Below are positions 1 to 11,475 of a DNA stretch of 64,000 nt, one piece after another. Source of the DNA: Hydractinia symbiolongicarpus (lineage: Eukaryota > Cnidaria > Hydrozoa > Anthoathecata > Hydractiniidae); NCBI RefSeq assembly GCF_029227915.1, contig NC_079880.1, positions 5,892,001 to 5,956,000 on the forward strand, in the 5' to 3' direction. The position numbers and the translations under genes are program-made. A model generated the notes under the pieces. That model did not search any database, was not told the DNA's origin, and saw nothing but the letters and a program-made list of their open reading frames with translations. Position 1 is the stretch's first letter, and every line of letters starts with the position of its first letter.

Positions 1-3000
1 CTGGGTACTTTCTTTGTATACTTTTGACTATACGGGCCAAGCCTGGGATTTATGGGAAATCGCGGGTGTTCGTTTGCCGGCGATTAAACAACTTTTATTA
101 AGCGTCTCATCAAAAATGAAAACATTTCTGAAAACTACAAGTCTCATGCGTTTTAGTGGTGAAAAAATAATTTAAAAATTCGTTCTGGAAATGATTTTAC
201 TCACAGGGTACTTTCTTTGTATACATTCGACTATACGGGCCAAGCCCGGGATTTACGGGAAATCGCGGGTTTTCGTTTGCCGGAGATTAAACCTCTTTCA
301 TTAAGCGGCTCATCAAAAATGAAAACATTTTTGAAAACTACAAATCTCATGCGTTTTAGTGGTGAAAAAAAAATTTAAAAAATCCTTCGGGAAATGAGTT
401 TACTCCCTGGGTACTTTCTTTGTATACATTCGACTATACGGGCCAAGCCCGAGATTTACGGGAAATCGCGGGCTTTCGTTTGCCGGCGATTAAACCACTT
501 TTATTAAGCGTCTCATCAAAAATAAAAACATTTCTGAAAACTACAAGTCTCATGCGTTTTAGTGGTGAAAAGATAATTTAAAAATTCGTTCGGGAAATGA
601 GTTTACTCACAGGGTACTTTCTTTGTATACATTCGACTATACGGGCCAAGCCCGGGATTTACGGGAAATCGCGGGTTTTCGTTTGCCGGTGATTAAACAA
701 CTTTCATTAAGCGTCTCTTCAAAAATGAAAACATTTTTAAAAACTACAAGTCTCATGGGATTTAGTGGTGAAATAATAATTTAAAAAATCGTTCGGGAAA
801 TGAGTTTACACCACGGGTACTTTCTTTGTATACTTTTGACTATACGGGCCGAGTCCGGGATTTACGGGAAGTCGCGGGTTTTCGTTTGCCAGCGATTAAA
901 CTTCTTTTATTCAGCGTCTCATCAAAAATGAAAATATCTTTAAATACTACAAGTCTCATGGGCTTTAGTGGTGAAATAATAATTTAAAAAATCGTTCGGG
1001 AAATGAGTTTACACCCTGGGTACTTTCTTTGTATACTTTTGACTATACGGGCCGACTCGGGATTTACGGGAAATCGCAGGTTTTCGTTTGCCGGCGATTA
1101 AACTTCTTTTATTCAGCGTCTCATCAAAAATGAAAACATTTTTGAAAACTACAAGTCTTATGCGTTTTAGTGTTGAAAAAATAAATTAAAAAATCGTTCT
1201 GGAAATGAGTTTACTCACAGGGTACTTTCTTTGTATACATTCGACTATACGGGCCAAGCCCGGGATTTACAGGAAATCGCGGGTTTTCGTTTGCCGGAGA
1301 TTAAACCTCTTTCATTAAGCGGCTCATCAAAAATGAAAACATTTTTGAAAACTACAAGTCTCATGCGTTTTAGTGGTGAAAAAAAAATTTAAAAAATCCT
1401 TCGGGAAATGAGTTTACTCCCTGTGTACTTTCTTTGTATACATTCGACTATACGGGCCAAGCCCGGGACTTACGGGAAATCGCGGGTTTTCGTTTGCCGG
1501 CGAATAAACCACTTTTATTAAGCGTCTCATCAAAAATAAAAACATTTCTGAAAACTACAAGTCTCATGCGTTTTAGTGGTGAAAAGATAATTTAAAAATT
1601 CGTTCGGGAAATGAGTTTACTCACAGGGTACTTTCTTTGTATACATTCAACTATACGGGCCAAGCCCGGGATTTACGGGAAATCGCGGGTTTTCGTTTGC
1701 CGGTGATTAAACAACTTTCATTAAGCGTCTCATCAAAAATGAAAACATTTCTGAAAACTACAAGTCTCATGCGTTTTATTGGTGAAAATTAATTTAAAAA
1801 ATCGTTCGGGAAATGAGTTTACTCCCTGGGTACTTTCTTTGTATACTTTTGACTATACGGGCCGAGTCCGGGATTTACGGGAAGTCGCGGGTTTTCGTTT
1901 GCCGGCAATTAAACTTCTTTTATTCAGCGTCTCATCAAAAATGAAAACATTTTTAAAAACTACAAGTCTCATGGGATTTAGTGGTGAAATAATAATTTAA
2001 AAAATCGTTCGGGAAATGAGTTTACACCCCGAGTACTTTCTTTGTATACTTTTGACTATACGGGCCGAGTCCGGGACTTACGGGAAATCGCAGGTTTTCG
2101 TTTGCCGGCGATTAAACTTCTTTTATTCAGCGTCTCATCAAAAATGAAAACATTTTTGAAAACTACAAGTCTCATGCGTTTTAGTGGTGAAAAAATAATT
2201 TAAAAAATCGTTCGGGAAATGAGTTTACTCCCTGGGTACTTTCTTTGTATACATTCGACTATACGGGCCAAGCCCGGGATTTACGGGAAATCGCGGGATT
2301 TCGTTTGCCGGCGATTAAACCTCTTTTATTAAGCGTCTCATCAAAAATGAAAACATTTTTGAAAACTGCAAGTCTCATGGGCTTTAGTGGTGAAAAGGTA
2401 ATTGAAAAAATCGTTTCGGAAATGAGTTTACTCACAGGGTACTTTCTTTCTATACATTCGACTATACGGGCCAAGCACGGGATTTACGGGAAATCGCGGG
2501 TTTTCGTTTGCCGGCGATTAAACCTCTTTCATTAAGCGTCTCATCAAAAATGAAAATATTTTTGAAAACTACAAGTCTCATGCGTTTTAGTGGTGAAAAT
2601 TAATTTAAAATATCGTTTGGGAAATGAGTTTACTCCCTGGGTACTTTCTTTGTATACTTTTGACTATACGGGCGAAGCCCAGAATTTACGGGAAATTGCG
2701 GGATTTCGTTTGCCGGCGATTAAACCTCTTTTATTAAGCGTCTCATCAAAAATGAAAACATTTTTGAAAACTGCAAGTCTCATGCGTTTTAGTGGTGAAA
2801 AAATAATTTAAAAATTCGTTCGGGAAATGAGTTTACTCACAGGGTACTTTCTTTGTATACATTCGACTATACGGGCCAAGCCCGGGATTTACGGGAAATC
2901 GCGGGATTTCGTTTGCCGGCGATTAAACCTCTTTCATTAAGCGTCTCATCAAAAATGAAAACATTTTTGAAAACTACAAATCTCATGCGTTTTAGTGGTG

Positions 3001-4786
3001 AAAATTAATTTAAAATATCGTTTGGGAAATGTGTTTACTCCCTGGGTACTTTCTTTGTATACTTTTGACTATACGGGCCGAGTCCGGGATTTACGGGAAG
3101 TCGCGGGTTTTCGTTTGCCGGCGATTAAACTTCCTTTATTCAGCGTCTCATCAAAAATGAAAATATTTTTAAATACTACAAGTCTCATGGGCTTTAGTGG
3201 TGAAATAATAATTTAATAAATCGTTTTGGAAATGAGTTTACTCACAGGGTACTTTCTTTGTATACATTCGACTATACGGGCCAAGCCCGGGATTTACGGG
3301 AAATCGCGGGTTTTCGTTTGCCGGCGATTAAACCACTTTTATTAAGCGTCTCATCAAAAATGAAAACATTTCTGAAAACTACAAGTCTCATGCGTTTTAG
3401 TGGTGAAAAAATAATTTAAAAATTCGTTCGGGAAATGAGTTTACTCACAGGGTACTTTCTTTGTATACATTCGACTATACGGGCCAAGCCCGGGATTTAC
3501 GGGAAATCGCGGGTTTTCGTTTGCCGGCGATTAAACAACTTTCATTAAGCGTCTCTTCAAAAATGAAAACATTTCTGAAAACTACAAGTCTCATGCGTTT
3601 TAGTGGTGAAAAAAAAATTTAAAAAATCGTTCGGGATATGAGTTTACTCCCTGGGTACTTTCTTTGTATACATTCGACTATACGGGCCAAGCCCGGGATT
3701 TACGGGAAATCGCGGGTTTTCGTTTGCCGGCGATTAAACCTCTTTCATTAAGCGTCTCATCAAAAATGAAAATATTTTTGAAAACTACAAGTCTCATGCG
3801 TTTTAGTGGTGAAAATTAATTTAAAATATCGTTTGGGAAATGAGTTTACTCCCTGGGTACTTTCTTTGTATACTTTTGACTATACGGGCCGAGTCCGGGA
3901 TTTACGGGAAGTCGCGGGTTTTCGTTTGCCGGCAATTAAACTTCTTTTATTCAGTGTCTCATCAAAAATGAAAACATTTTTAAAAACTACAAGTCTCATG
4001 GGCTTTAGTGGTGAAATAATGATTTAAAAAATCGTTCGGGAAATGAGTTTACTCCCTGGGTACTTTCTTTGTATACATTCGACTATACGGGCCAAGCCCG
4101 GGATTTACGGGAAATCGCGGGTTTTCGTTTGCCGGCGATTAAACCTCTTTCATTAAGCGTCTCATCAAAAATGAAAATATCTTTAAATACTACAAGTCTC
4201 ATGGGCTTTAGTGGTGAAATAATAGTTTAAAAAATCGTTTGGGAAATGAGTTTACACCCTGGGTACTTTCTTTGTATACTTTTGACTATACGGGCCAACT
4301 CGGGATTTACTGGAAATCGCAGGTTTTCGTTTGCCGGCGATTAAACTTCTTTTATTCAGCGTCTCATCAAAAATGAAAACATTTTTGAAAACTACAAGTC
4401 TCATGCGTTTTAGTGTTGAAAAAATAAATTAAAAAATCGTTCTGGAAATGAGTTTACTCACAGGGTACTTTCTTTGTATGCATTCGACTATACGGGCCAA
4501 GCCCGGGATTTACAGGAAATCGCGGGTTTTCGTTTGCCGGCGAATAAAACTCTTTCATTAAGCGTCTCATCAAAAATGAAAACATTTTTGAAAACTACAA
4601 GTCTCATGCGTTTTAGTGGTGAAAAAAAAATTTAAAAAATAGTTCGGGATATGAGTTTACTCCCTGGGTACTTTCTTTGTATACTTTTCACTATACGGGC
4701 CGAGTACGGGATTTACGGGAAGTCGCGGGTTTTCGTTTGCCGGCGATTAAACTTCTTTTATTCAGCGTCTCATCAAAAATGAAAAT
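1..4786. repeat. Left segment: alpha and beta monomers mixed
   Basis: About 23 full units. Alpha units (CATTCG, CCAAGCCCGGG) alternate with beta units (CTTTTGAC, CCGAGTCCGGG) in no simple order. I saw no nearly identical adjacent block here. Units around 1.4-3.0 kb resemble, in order, those around 28.5-30.3 kb, including the rare GGGACTTACGGG variant near 2073 and 29221. No gene or non-satellite sequence is present. Confidence 0.85.
3247..3449. repeat. Representative alpha-type satellite monomer (203 bp)
   Basis: Alpha units differ from beta units by ACAGGG instead of CCTGGG at the phase start, CATTCGAC instead of CTTTTGAC, GCCAAGCCCGGG instead of GCCGAGTCCGGG, and TTAAGCG instead of TTCAGCG. 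This copy is 203 bp. It carries four CGGG tetramers at 3277, 3288, 3297 and 3307. Alpha units are common from 1 to about 33 kb and rare after that, with relics near 43.28 and 45.30 kb. Variants include TATGCATTCG in place of TATACATTCG and CAACTTTC, CCTCTTTC or CCACTTTT in the variable segment. Confidence 0.93.
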
Positions 4787-6853
4787 ATTTTTAAAAACTA
4801 CAAGTCTCATGGGCTTTAGTGGTGAAATAATGATTTAAAAAATCGTTCGGGAAATGAGTTTACTCCCTGGGTACTTTCTTTGTATACTTTTGACTATACG
4901 GGCTGAGTCCGGGATTTACGGGAAGTCGCGGGTTTTCGTTTGCCGGCGATTAAACTTCTTTTATTCAGCGTCTCATCAAAAATGAAAATATCTTTAAATA
5001 CTACAAGTGTCATGGGCTTTAGTGGTGAAATAATAATTTAAAAAATCGTTCTGGAAATGAGTTTACTCCCTGGGTACTTTCTTAGTATACATTCGACTAT
5101 ACGGGCCAAGCCCGGGATTTACGGGTAATCGCGGGTTTTCGTTTGCCGGCGATTAAACCTCTTTCATTAAGCGTCTCATCAAAAATGAAAATATCTTTAA
5201 ATACTACAAGTCTCATGGGCTTTAGTGGTGAAATAATAGTTTAAAAAATCGTTTTGGAAATGAGTTTACACCCTGGGTACTTTCTTTGTATACTTTTGAC
5301 TATACGGGCCAACTCGGGATTTACTGGAAATCGCAGGTTTTCGTTTGCGGGCGATTAAACTTCTTTTATTCAGCGTCTCATCAAAAATGAAAACATTTTT
5401 GAAAACTACAAGTCTCATGCGTTTTAGTGTTGAAAAAATAAATTAAAAAATCGTTCTGGAAATGAGTTTACTCACAGGGTACTTTCTTTGTATGCATTCG
5501 ACTATACGGGCCAAGCCCGGGATTTACAGGAAATCGCGGGTTTTCGTTTGCCGGCGAATAAAACTCTTTCATTAAGCGTCTCATCAAAAATGAAAACATT
5601 TTTGAAAACTACAAGTCTCATGCGTTTTAGTGGTGAAAAAAAAATTTAAAAAATCGTTCGGGATATGAGTTTACTCCCTGGGTACTTTCTTTGTATACTT
5701 TTCACTATACGGGCCGAGTACGGGATTTACGGGAAGTCGCGGGTTTTCGTTTGCCGGCGATTAAACTTCTTTTATTCAGCGTCTCATCAAAAATGAAAAT
5801 ATTTTTGAAAACTGCAAGTCTCATGCGCTTTAGTGGTGAAAATTAATTTAAAATATCGTTTGGGAAATGAGTTTACTCACAGGGTACTTTCTTTGTATAC
5901 ATTCGACTATACGGGCCAAGCCCGGGATTTACGGGAAATCGCGGGTTTTCGTTTGCCGGCGATTAAACCTCTTTCATTAAGCGTCTCATCAAAAATAAAA
6001 AAATTTTCGAAAACTACAAGTCTCATGCGTTTTAGTGGTGAAAATTAATTTAAAATATCGTTTGGGAAATGAGTTCACTCCATGGGTACTTTCTTTGTAT
6101 ACTTTTGACTCTACGGGCCGAGTCTGGGATTTACGGGAAGACGCGGGTTTTCGTTTGCCGGCAATTAAACTTCTTTTATTCAGCGTCTCATCAAAAATGA
6201 AAACATTTTTAAAAACTACAAGTCTCATGCGTTTTAGTGGTGAAAAAATAATTTAAAAAATCGTTCGGGAAATGAGTTTACTCACAGGGTACTTTCTTTG
6301 TATGCATTCGACTATACGGGCCAAGCCCGGGATTTACAGGAAATCGCGGGTTTTCGTTTGCCGGCGAATAAACCTCTTTCATTAAGCGTCTCATCAAAAA
6401 TGAAAACATTTCTGAAAACTGCAAGTCTCATGCGTTTTAGTGGTGAAAAAATAATTTAAAAATTCGTTCGGGAAATGAGTTTACTCACAGGGTACTTTCT
6501 TTGTATACATTCGACTATACGGGCCAAGCCCGGGATTTACGGGAAATCGCGGGTTTTCGTTTGCCGGCGATTAAACAACTTTCATTAAGCGTCTCATCAA
6601 AAATGAAAACATTTCTGAAAACTACAAGTCTCATGCGTTTTAGTGGTGAAAAAAAAATTTAAAAAATCGTTCGGGATATGAGTTTACTCCCTGGGTACTT
6701 TCTTTGTATACATTCGACTATACGGGCCAAGCCCGGGATTTACGGGAAATCGCGGGTTTTCGTTTGCCGGCGATTAAACCTCTTTCATTAAGCGTCTCAT
6801 CAAAAATGAAAATATTTTTGAAAACTACAAGTCTCATGCGTTTTAGTGGTGAA
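4787..6853. repeat. 14-mer higher-order repeat, copy 1 (offset 2837 bp)
   Basis: This block matches 7624-9690 at a constant offset of 2837 bp, about 14 monomers. I noticed about nine differences over some 2067 bp, among them GTACTTTC against GTATTTTC near 4870/7710, CTTAGTATAC against CTTTGTATAC near 5083/7920, TGCGGGCG against TGCCGGCG near 5347, and CCATGGG against CCCTGGG near 6081/8918. The block ends where AATTAATTT at about 6854 is replaced in the second copy by AAATAATTT. Confidence 0.85.
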
Positions 6854-7623
6854 AATTAATTTAAAATATCGTTTGGGAAATGAGTTTACTCCCTGGGTAC
6901 TTTCTTTGTATACTTTTGACTATACGGGCCGAGTCCGGGATTTACGGGATATCGCGGGTTTTCGTTTGCCGGCGATTAAACCACTTTTATTAAGCGTCTC
7001 ATCAAAAATGAAAACATTTCTGAAAACTACAAGTCTCATGCGTTTTAGTGGTGAAAAAATAATTTAAAAATTCGTTCGGGAAATGAGTTTACTCACAGGG
7101 TACTTTCTTTGTATACATTCGACTATACGGGCCAAGCCCGGGATTTACGGGAAATCGCGGGTTTTCGTTTGCCGGCGATTAAACAACTTTCATTAAGCGT
7201 CTCATCAAAAATGAAAACATTTGTGAAAACTACAAGTCTCATGCGTTTTAGTGGTGAAAAAAAAATTTAAAAAATCGTTCGGGATATGAGTTTACTCCCT
7301 GGGTACTTTCTTTGTATACATTCGACTATACGGGCCAAGCCCGGGATTTAAGGGAAATCGCGGGTTTTCGTTTGCCGGCGATTAAACCTCTTTCATTAAG
7401 CGTCTCATCAAAAATGAAAATATTTTTGAAAACTACAAGTCTCATGCGTTTTAGTGGTGAAAATTAATTTAAAATATCGTTTGGGAAATGAGTTTACTCC
7501 CTGGGTACTTTCTTTGTATACTTTTGACTATACGGGCCGAGTCCGGGATTTACGGGAAGTCGCGGGTTTTCGTTTGCCGGCAATTAAACTTCTTTTATTC
7601 AGTGTCTCATCAAAAATGAAAAC

Positions 7624-9690
7624 ATTTTTAAAAACTACAAGTCTCATGGGCTTTAGTGGTGAAATAATGATTTAAAAAATCGTTCGGGAAATGAGTTTAC
7701 TCCCTGGGTATTTTCTTTGTATACTTTTGACTATACGGGCTGAGTCCGGGATTTACGGGAAGTCGCGGGTTTTCGTTTGCCGGCGATTAAACTTCTTTTA
7801 TTCAGCGTCTCATCAAAAATGAAAATATCTTTAAATACTACAAGTGTCATGGGCTTTAGTGGTGAAATAATAATTTAAAAAATCGTTCTGGAAATGAGTT
7901 TACTCCCTGGGTACTTTCTTTGTATACATTCGACTATACGGGCCAAGCCCGGGATTTACGGGAAATCGCGGGTTTTCGTTTGCCGGCGATTAAACCTCTT
8001 TCATTAAGCGTCTCATCAAAAATGAAAATATCTTTAAATACTACAAGTCTCATGGGCTTTAGTGGTGAAATAATAGTTTAAAAAATCGTTTGGGAAATGA
8101 GTTTACACCCTGGGTACTTTCTTTGTATACTTTTGACTATACGGGCCAACTCGGGATTTACTGGAAATCGCAGGTTTTCGTTTGCCGGCGATTAAACTTC
8201 TTTTATTCAGCGTCTCATCAAAAATGAAAACATTTTTGAAAACTACAAGTCTCATGCGTTTTAGTGTTGAAAAAATAAATTAAAAAATCGTTCTGGAAAT
8301 GAGTTTACTCACAGGGTACTTTCTTTGTATGCATTCGACTATACGGGCCAAGCCCGTGATTTACAGGAAATCGCGGGTTTTCGTTTGCCGGCGAATAAAA
8401 CTCTTTCATTAAGCGTCTCATCAAAAATGAAAACATTTTTGAAAACTACAAGTCTCATGCGTTTTAGTGGTGAAAAAAAAATTTAAAAAATCGTTCGGGA
8501 TATGAGTTTACTCCCTGGGTACTTTCTTTGTATACTTTTCACTATACGGGCCGAGTACGGGATTTACGGGAAGTCGCGGGTTTTCGTTTGCCGGCGATTA
8601 AACTTCTTTTATTCAGCGTCTCATCAAAAATGAAAATATTTTTGAAAACTGCAAGTCTCATGCGCTTTACTGGTGAAAATTAATTTAAAATATCGTTTGG
8701 GAAATGAGTTTACTCACAGGGTACTTTCTTTGTATACATTCGACTATACGGGCCAAGCCCGGGATTTACGGGAAATCGCGGGTTTTCGTTTGCCGGCGAT
8801 TAAACCTCTTTCATTAAGCGTCTCATCAAAAATAAAAAAATTTTCGAAAACTACAAGTCTCATGCGTTTTAGTGGTGAAAATTAATTTAAAATATCGTTT
8901 GGGAAATGAGTTCACTCCCTGGGTACTTTCTTTGTATACTTTTGACTCTACGGGCCGAGTCTGGGATTTACGGGAAGACGCGGGTTTTCGTTTGCCGGCA
9001 ATTAAACTTCTTTTATTCAGCGTCTCATCAAAAATGAAAACATTTTTAAAAACTACAAGTCTCATGCGTTTTAGTGGTGAAAAAATAATTTAAAAAATCG
9101 TTCGGGAAATGAGTTTACTCACAGGGTACTTTCTTTGTATGCATTCGACTATACGGGCCAAGCCCGGGATTTACAGGAAATCGCGGGTTTTCGTTTGCCG
9201 GCGAATAAACCTCTTTCATTAAGCGTCTCATCAAAAATGAAAACATTTCTGAAAACTGCAAGTCTCATGCGTTTTAGTGGTGAAAAAATAATTTAAAAAT
9301 TCGTTCGGGAAATGAGTTTACTCACAGGGTACTTTCTTTGTATACATTCGACTATACGGGCCAAGCCCGGGATTTACGGGAAATCGCGGGTTTTCGTTTG
9401 CCGGCGATTAAACAACTTTCATTAAGCGTCTCATCAAAAATGAAAACATTTCTGAAAACTACAAGTCTCATGCGTTTTAGTGGTGAAAAAAAAATTTAAA
9501 AAATCGTTCGGGATATGAGTTTACTCCCTGGGTACTTTCTTTGTATACATTCGACTATACGGGCCAAGCCCGGGATTTACGGGAAATCGCGGGTTTTCGT
9601 TTGCCGGCGATTAAACCTCTTTCATTAAGCGTCTCATCAAAAATGAAAATATTTTTGAAAACTACAAGTCTCATGCGTTTTAGTGGTGAA
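7624..9690. repeat. 14-mer higher-order repeat, copy 2
   Basis: Partner of 4787-6853. It also overlaps the start of a second relation at offset 2635 bp (about 13 monomers): 7023-8690 matches 9658-11325. The two offsets differ by one monomer (202 bp), so one unit, the one near 6846-7050, was lost or gained between cycles of amplification. Confidence 0.85.
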
Positions 9691-11325
9691 AAAATAATTT
9701 AAAAATTCGTTCGGGAAATGAGTTTACTCACAGGGTACTTTCTTTGTATACATTCGACTATACGGGCCAAGCCCGGGATTTACGGGAAATCGCGGGTTTT
9801 CGTTTGCCGGCGATTAAACAACTTTCATTAAGCGTCTCATCAAAAATGAAAACATTTGTGAAAACTACAAGTCTCATGCGTTTTAGTGGTGAAAAAAAAA
9901 TTTAAAAAATCGTTCGGGATATGAGTTTACTCCCTGGGTACTTTCTTTGTATACATTCGACTATACGGGCCAAGCCCGGGATTTAAGGGAAATCGCGGGT
10001 TTTCGTTTGCCGGCGATTAAACCTCTTTCATTAAGCGTCTCATCAAAAATGAAAATATTTTTGAAAACTACAAGTCTCATGCGTTTTAGTGGTGAAAATT
10101 AATTTAAAATATCGTTTGGGAAATGAGTTTACTCCCTGGGTACTTTCTTTGTATACTTTTGACTATACGGGCCGAGTCCGGGATTTACGGGAAGTCGCGG
10201 GTTTTCGTTTGCCGGCAATTAAACTTCTTTTATTCAGTGTCTCATCAAAAATGAAAACATTTTTAAAAACTACAAGTCTCATGGGCTTTAGTGGTGAAAT
10301 AATGATTTAAAAAATCGTTCGGGAAATGAGTTTACTCCCTGGGTACTTTCTTTGTATACTTTTGACTATACGGGCTGAGTCCGGGATTTACGGGAAGTCG
10401 CGGGTTTTCGTTTGCCGGCGATTAAACTTCTTTTATTCAGCGTCTCATCAAAAATGAAAATATCTTTAAATACTACAAGTGTCATGGGCTTTAGTGGTGA
10501 AATAATAATTTAAAAAATCGTTCTGGAAATGAGTTTACTCCCTGGGTACTTTCTTTGTATACATTCGACTATACGGGCCAAGCCCGGGATTTACGGGAAA
10601 TCGCGGGTTTTCGTTTGCCGGCGATTAAACCTCTTTCATTAAGCGTCTCATCAAAAATGAAAATATCTTTAAATACTACAAGTCTCATGGGCTTTAGTGG
10701 TGAAATAATAGTTTAAAAAATCGTTTGGGAAATGAGTTTACACCCTGGGTACTTTCTTTGTATACTTTTGACTATACGGGCCAACTCGGGATTTACTGGA
10801 AATCGCAGGTTTTCGTTTGCCGGCGATTAAACTTCTTTTATTCAGCGTCTCATCAAAAATGAAAACATTTTTGAAAACTACAAGTCTCATGCGTTTTAGT
10901 GTTGAAAAAATAAATTAAAAAATCGTTCTGGAAATGAGTTTACTCACAGGGTACTTTCTTTGTATGCATTCGACTATACGGGCCAAGCCCGGGATTTACA
11001 GGAAATCGCGGGTTTTCGTTTGCCGGCGAATAAAACTCTTTCATTAAGCGTCTCATCAAAAATGAAAACATTTTTGAAAACTACAAGTCTCATGCGTCTT
11101 AGTGGTGAAAAAAAAATTTAAAAAATCGTTCGGGATATGAAATTACTCCCTGGGTACTTTCTTGGTATACTTATCACTATACGGGCCGAGTACGGGATTT
11201 ACGGGAAGTCGCGGGTTTTCGTTTGCCGGCGATTAAACTTCTTTTATTCAGCGTCTCATCAAAAATGAAAATATTTTTGAAAACTGCAAGTCTCATGCGC
11301 TTTAGTGGTGAAAATTAATTTAAAA
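9658..11325. repeat. 13-mer higher-order copy of 7023-8690
   Basis: Matches 7023-8690 at offset 2635 bp. Private changes in this copy include GCGTCTTAG near 11094, ATGAAATTACTCC near 11138, and CTTGGTATACTTATCAC near 11160. The end is set by a 5-bp deletion (TATCGGAAATG) at 11326 that the older copy lacks. Confidence 0.8.
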
Positions 11326-11475
11326 TATCGGAAATGAGTTTACTCACAGGGTACTTTCTTTGTATACATTCGACTATACGGGCCAAGCCCGGGATTTACG
11401 GGAAATCGCGGGTTTTCGTTTGCCGGCGATTAAACCTCTTTCATTAAGCGTCTCATCAAAAATGAAAACATTTTC
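10063..11475. repeat. 7-mer tandem duplication, copy 1 (1413 bp)
   Basis: Identity at offset 1413 bp begins at 10063/11476, one base after a T/C mismatch. It runs on through the next copy to about 11537/12950, where TTTACTCCC turns into TTCACTCCC. Because the shared length exceeds the offset, the two copies are exactly adjacent. Both carry the same 5-bp deletion (11326, 12739), so the deletion preceded the duplication. Confidence 0.88.

Noticed and set aside
3267-3280. True CENP-B box
   Set aside because: TTCG and CGGG are 6 bases apart, not 7, and the required central A is out of register. Kept only as a weak finding.
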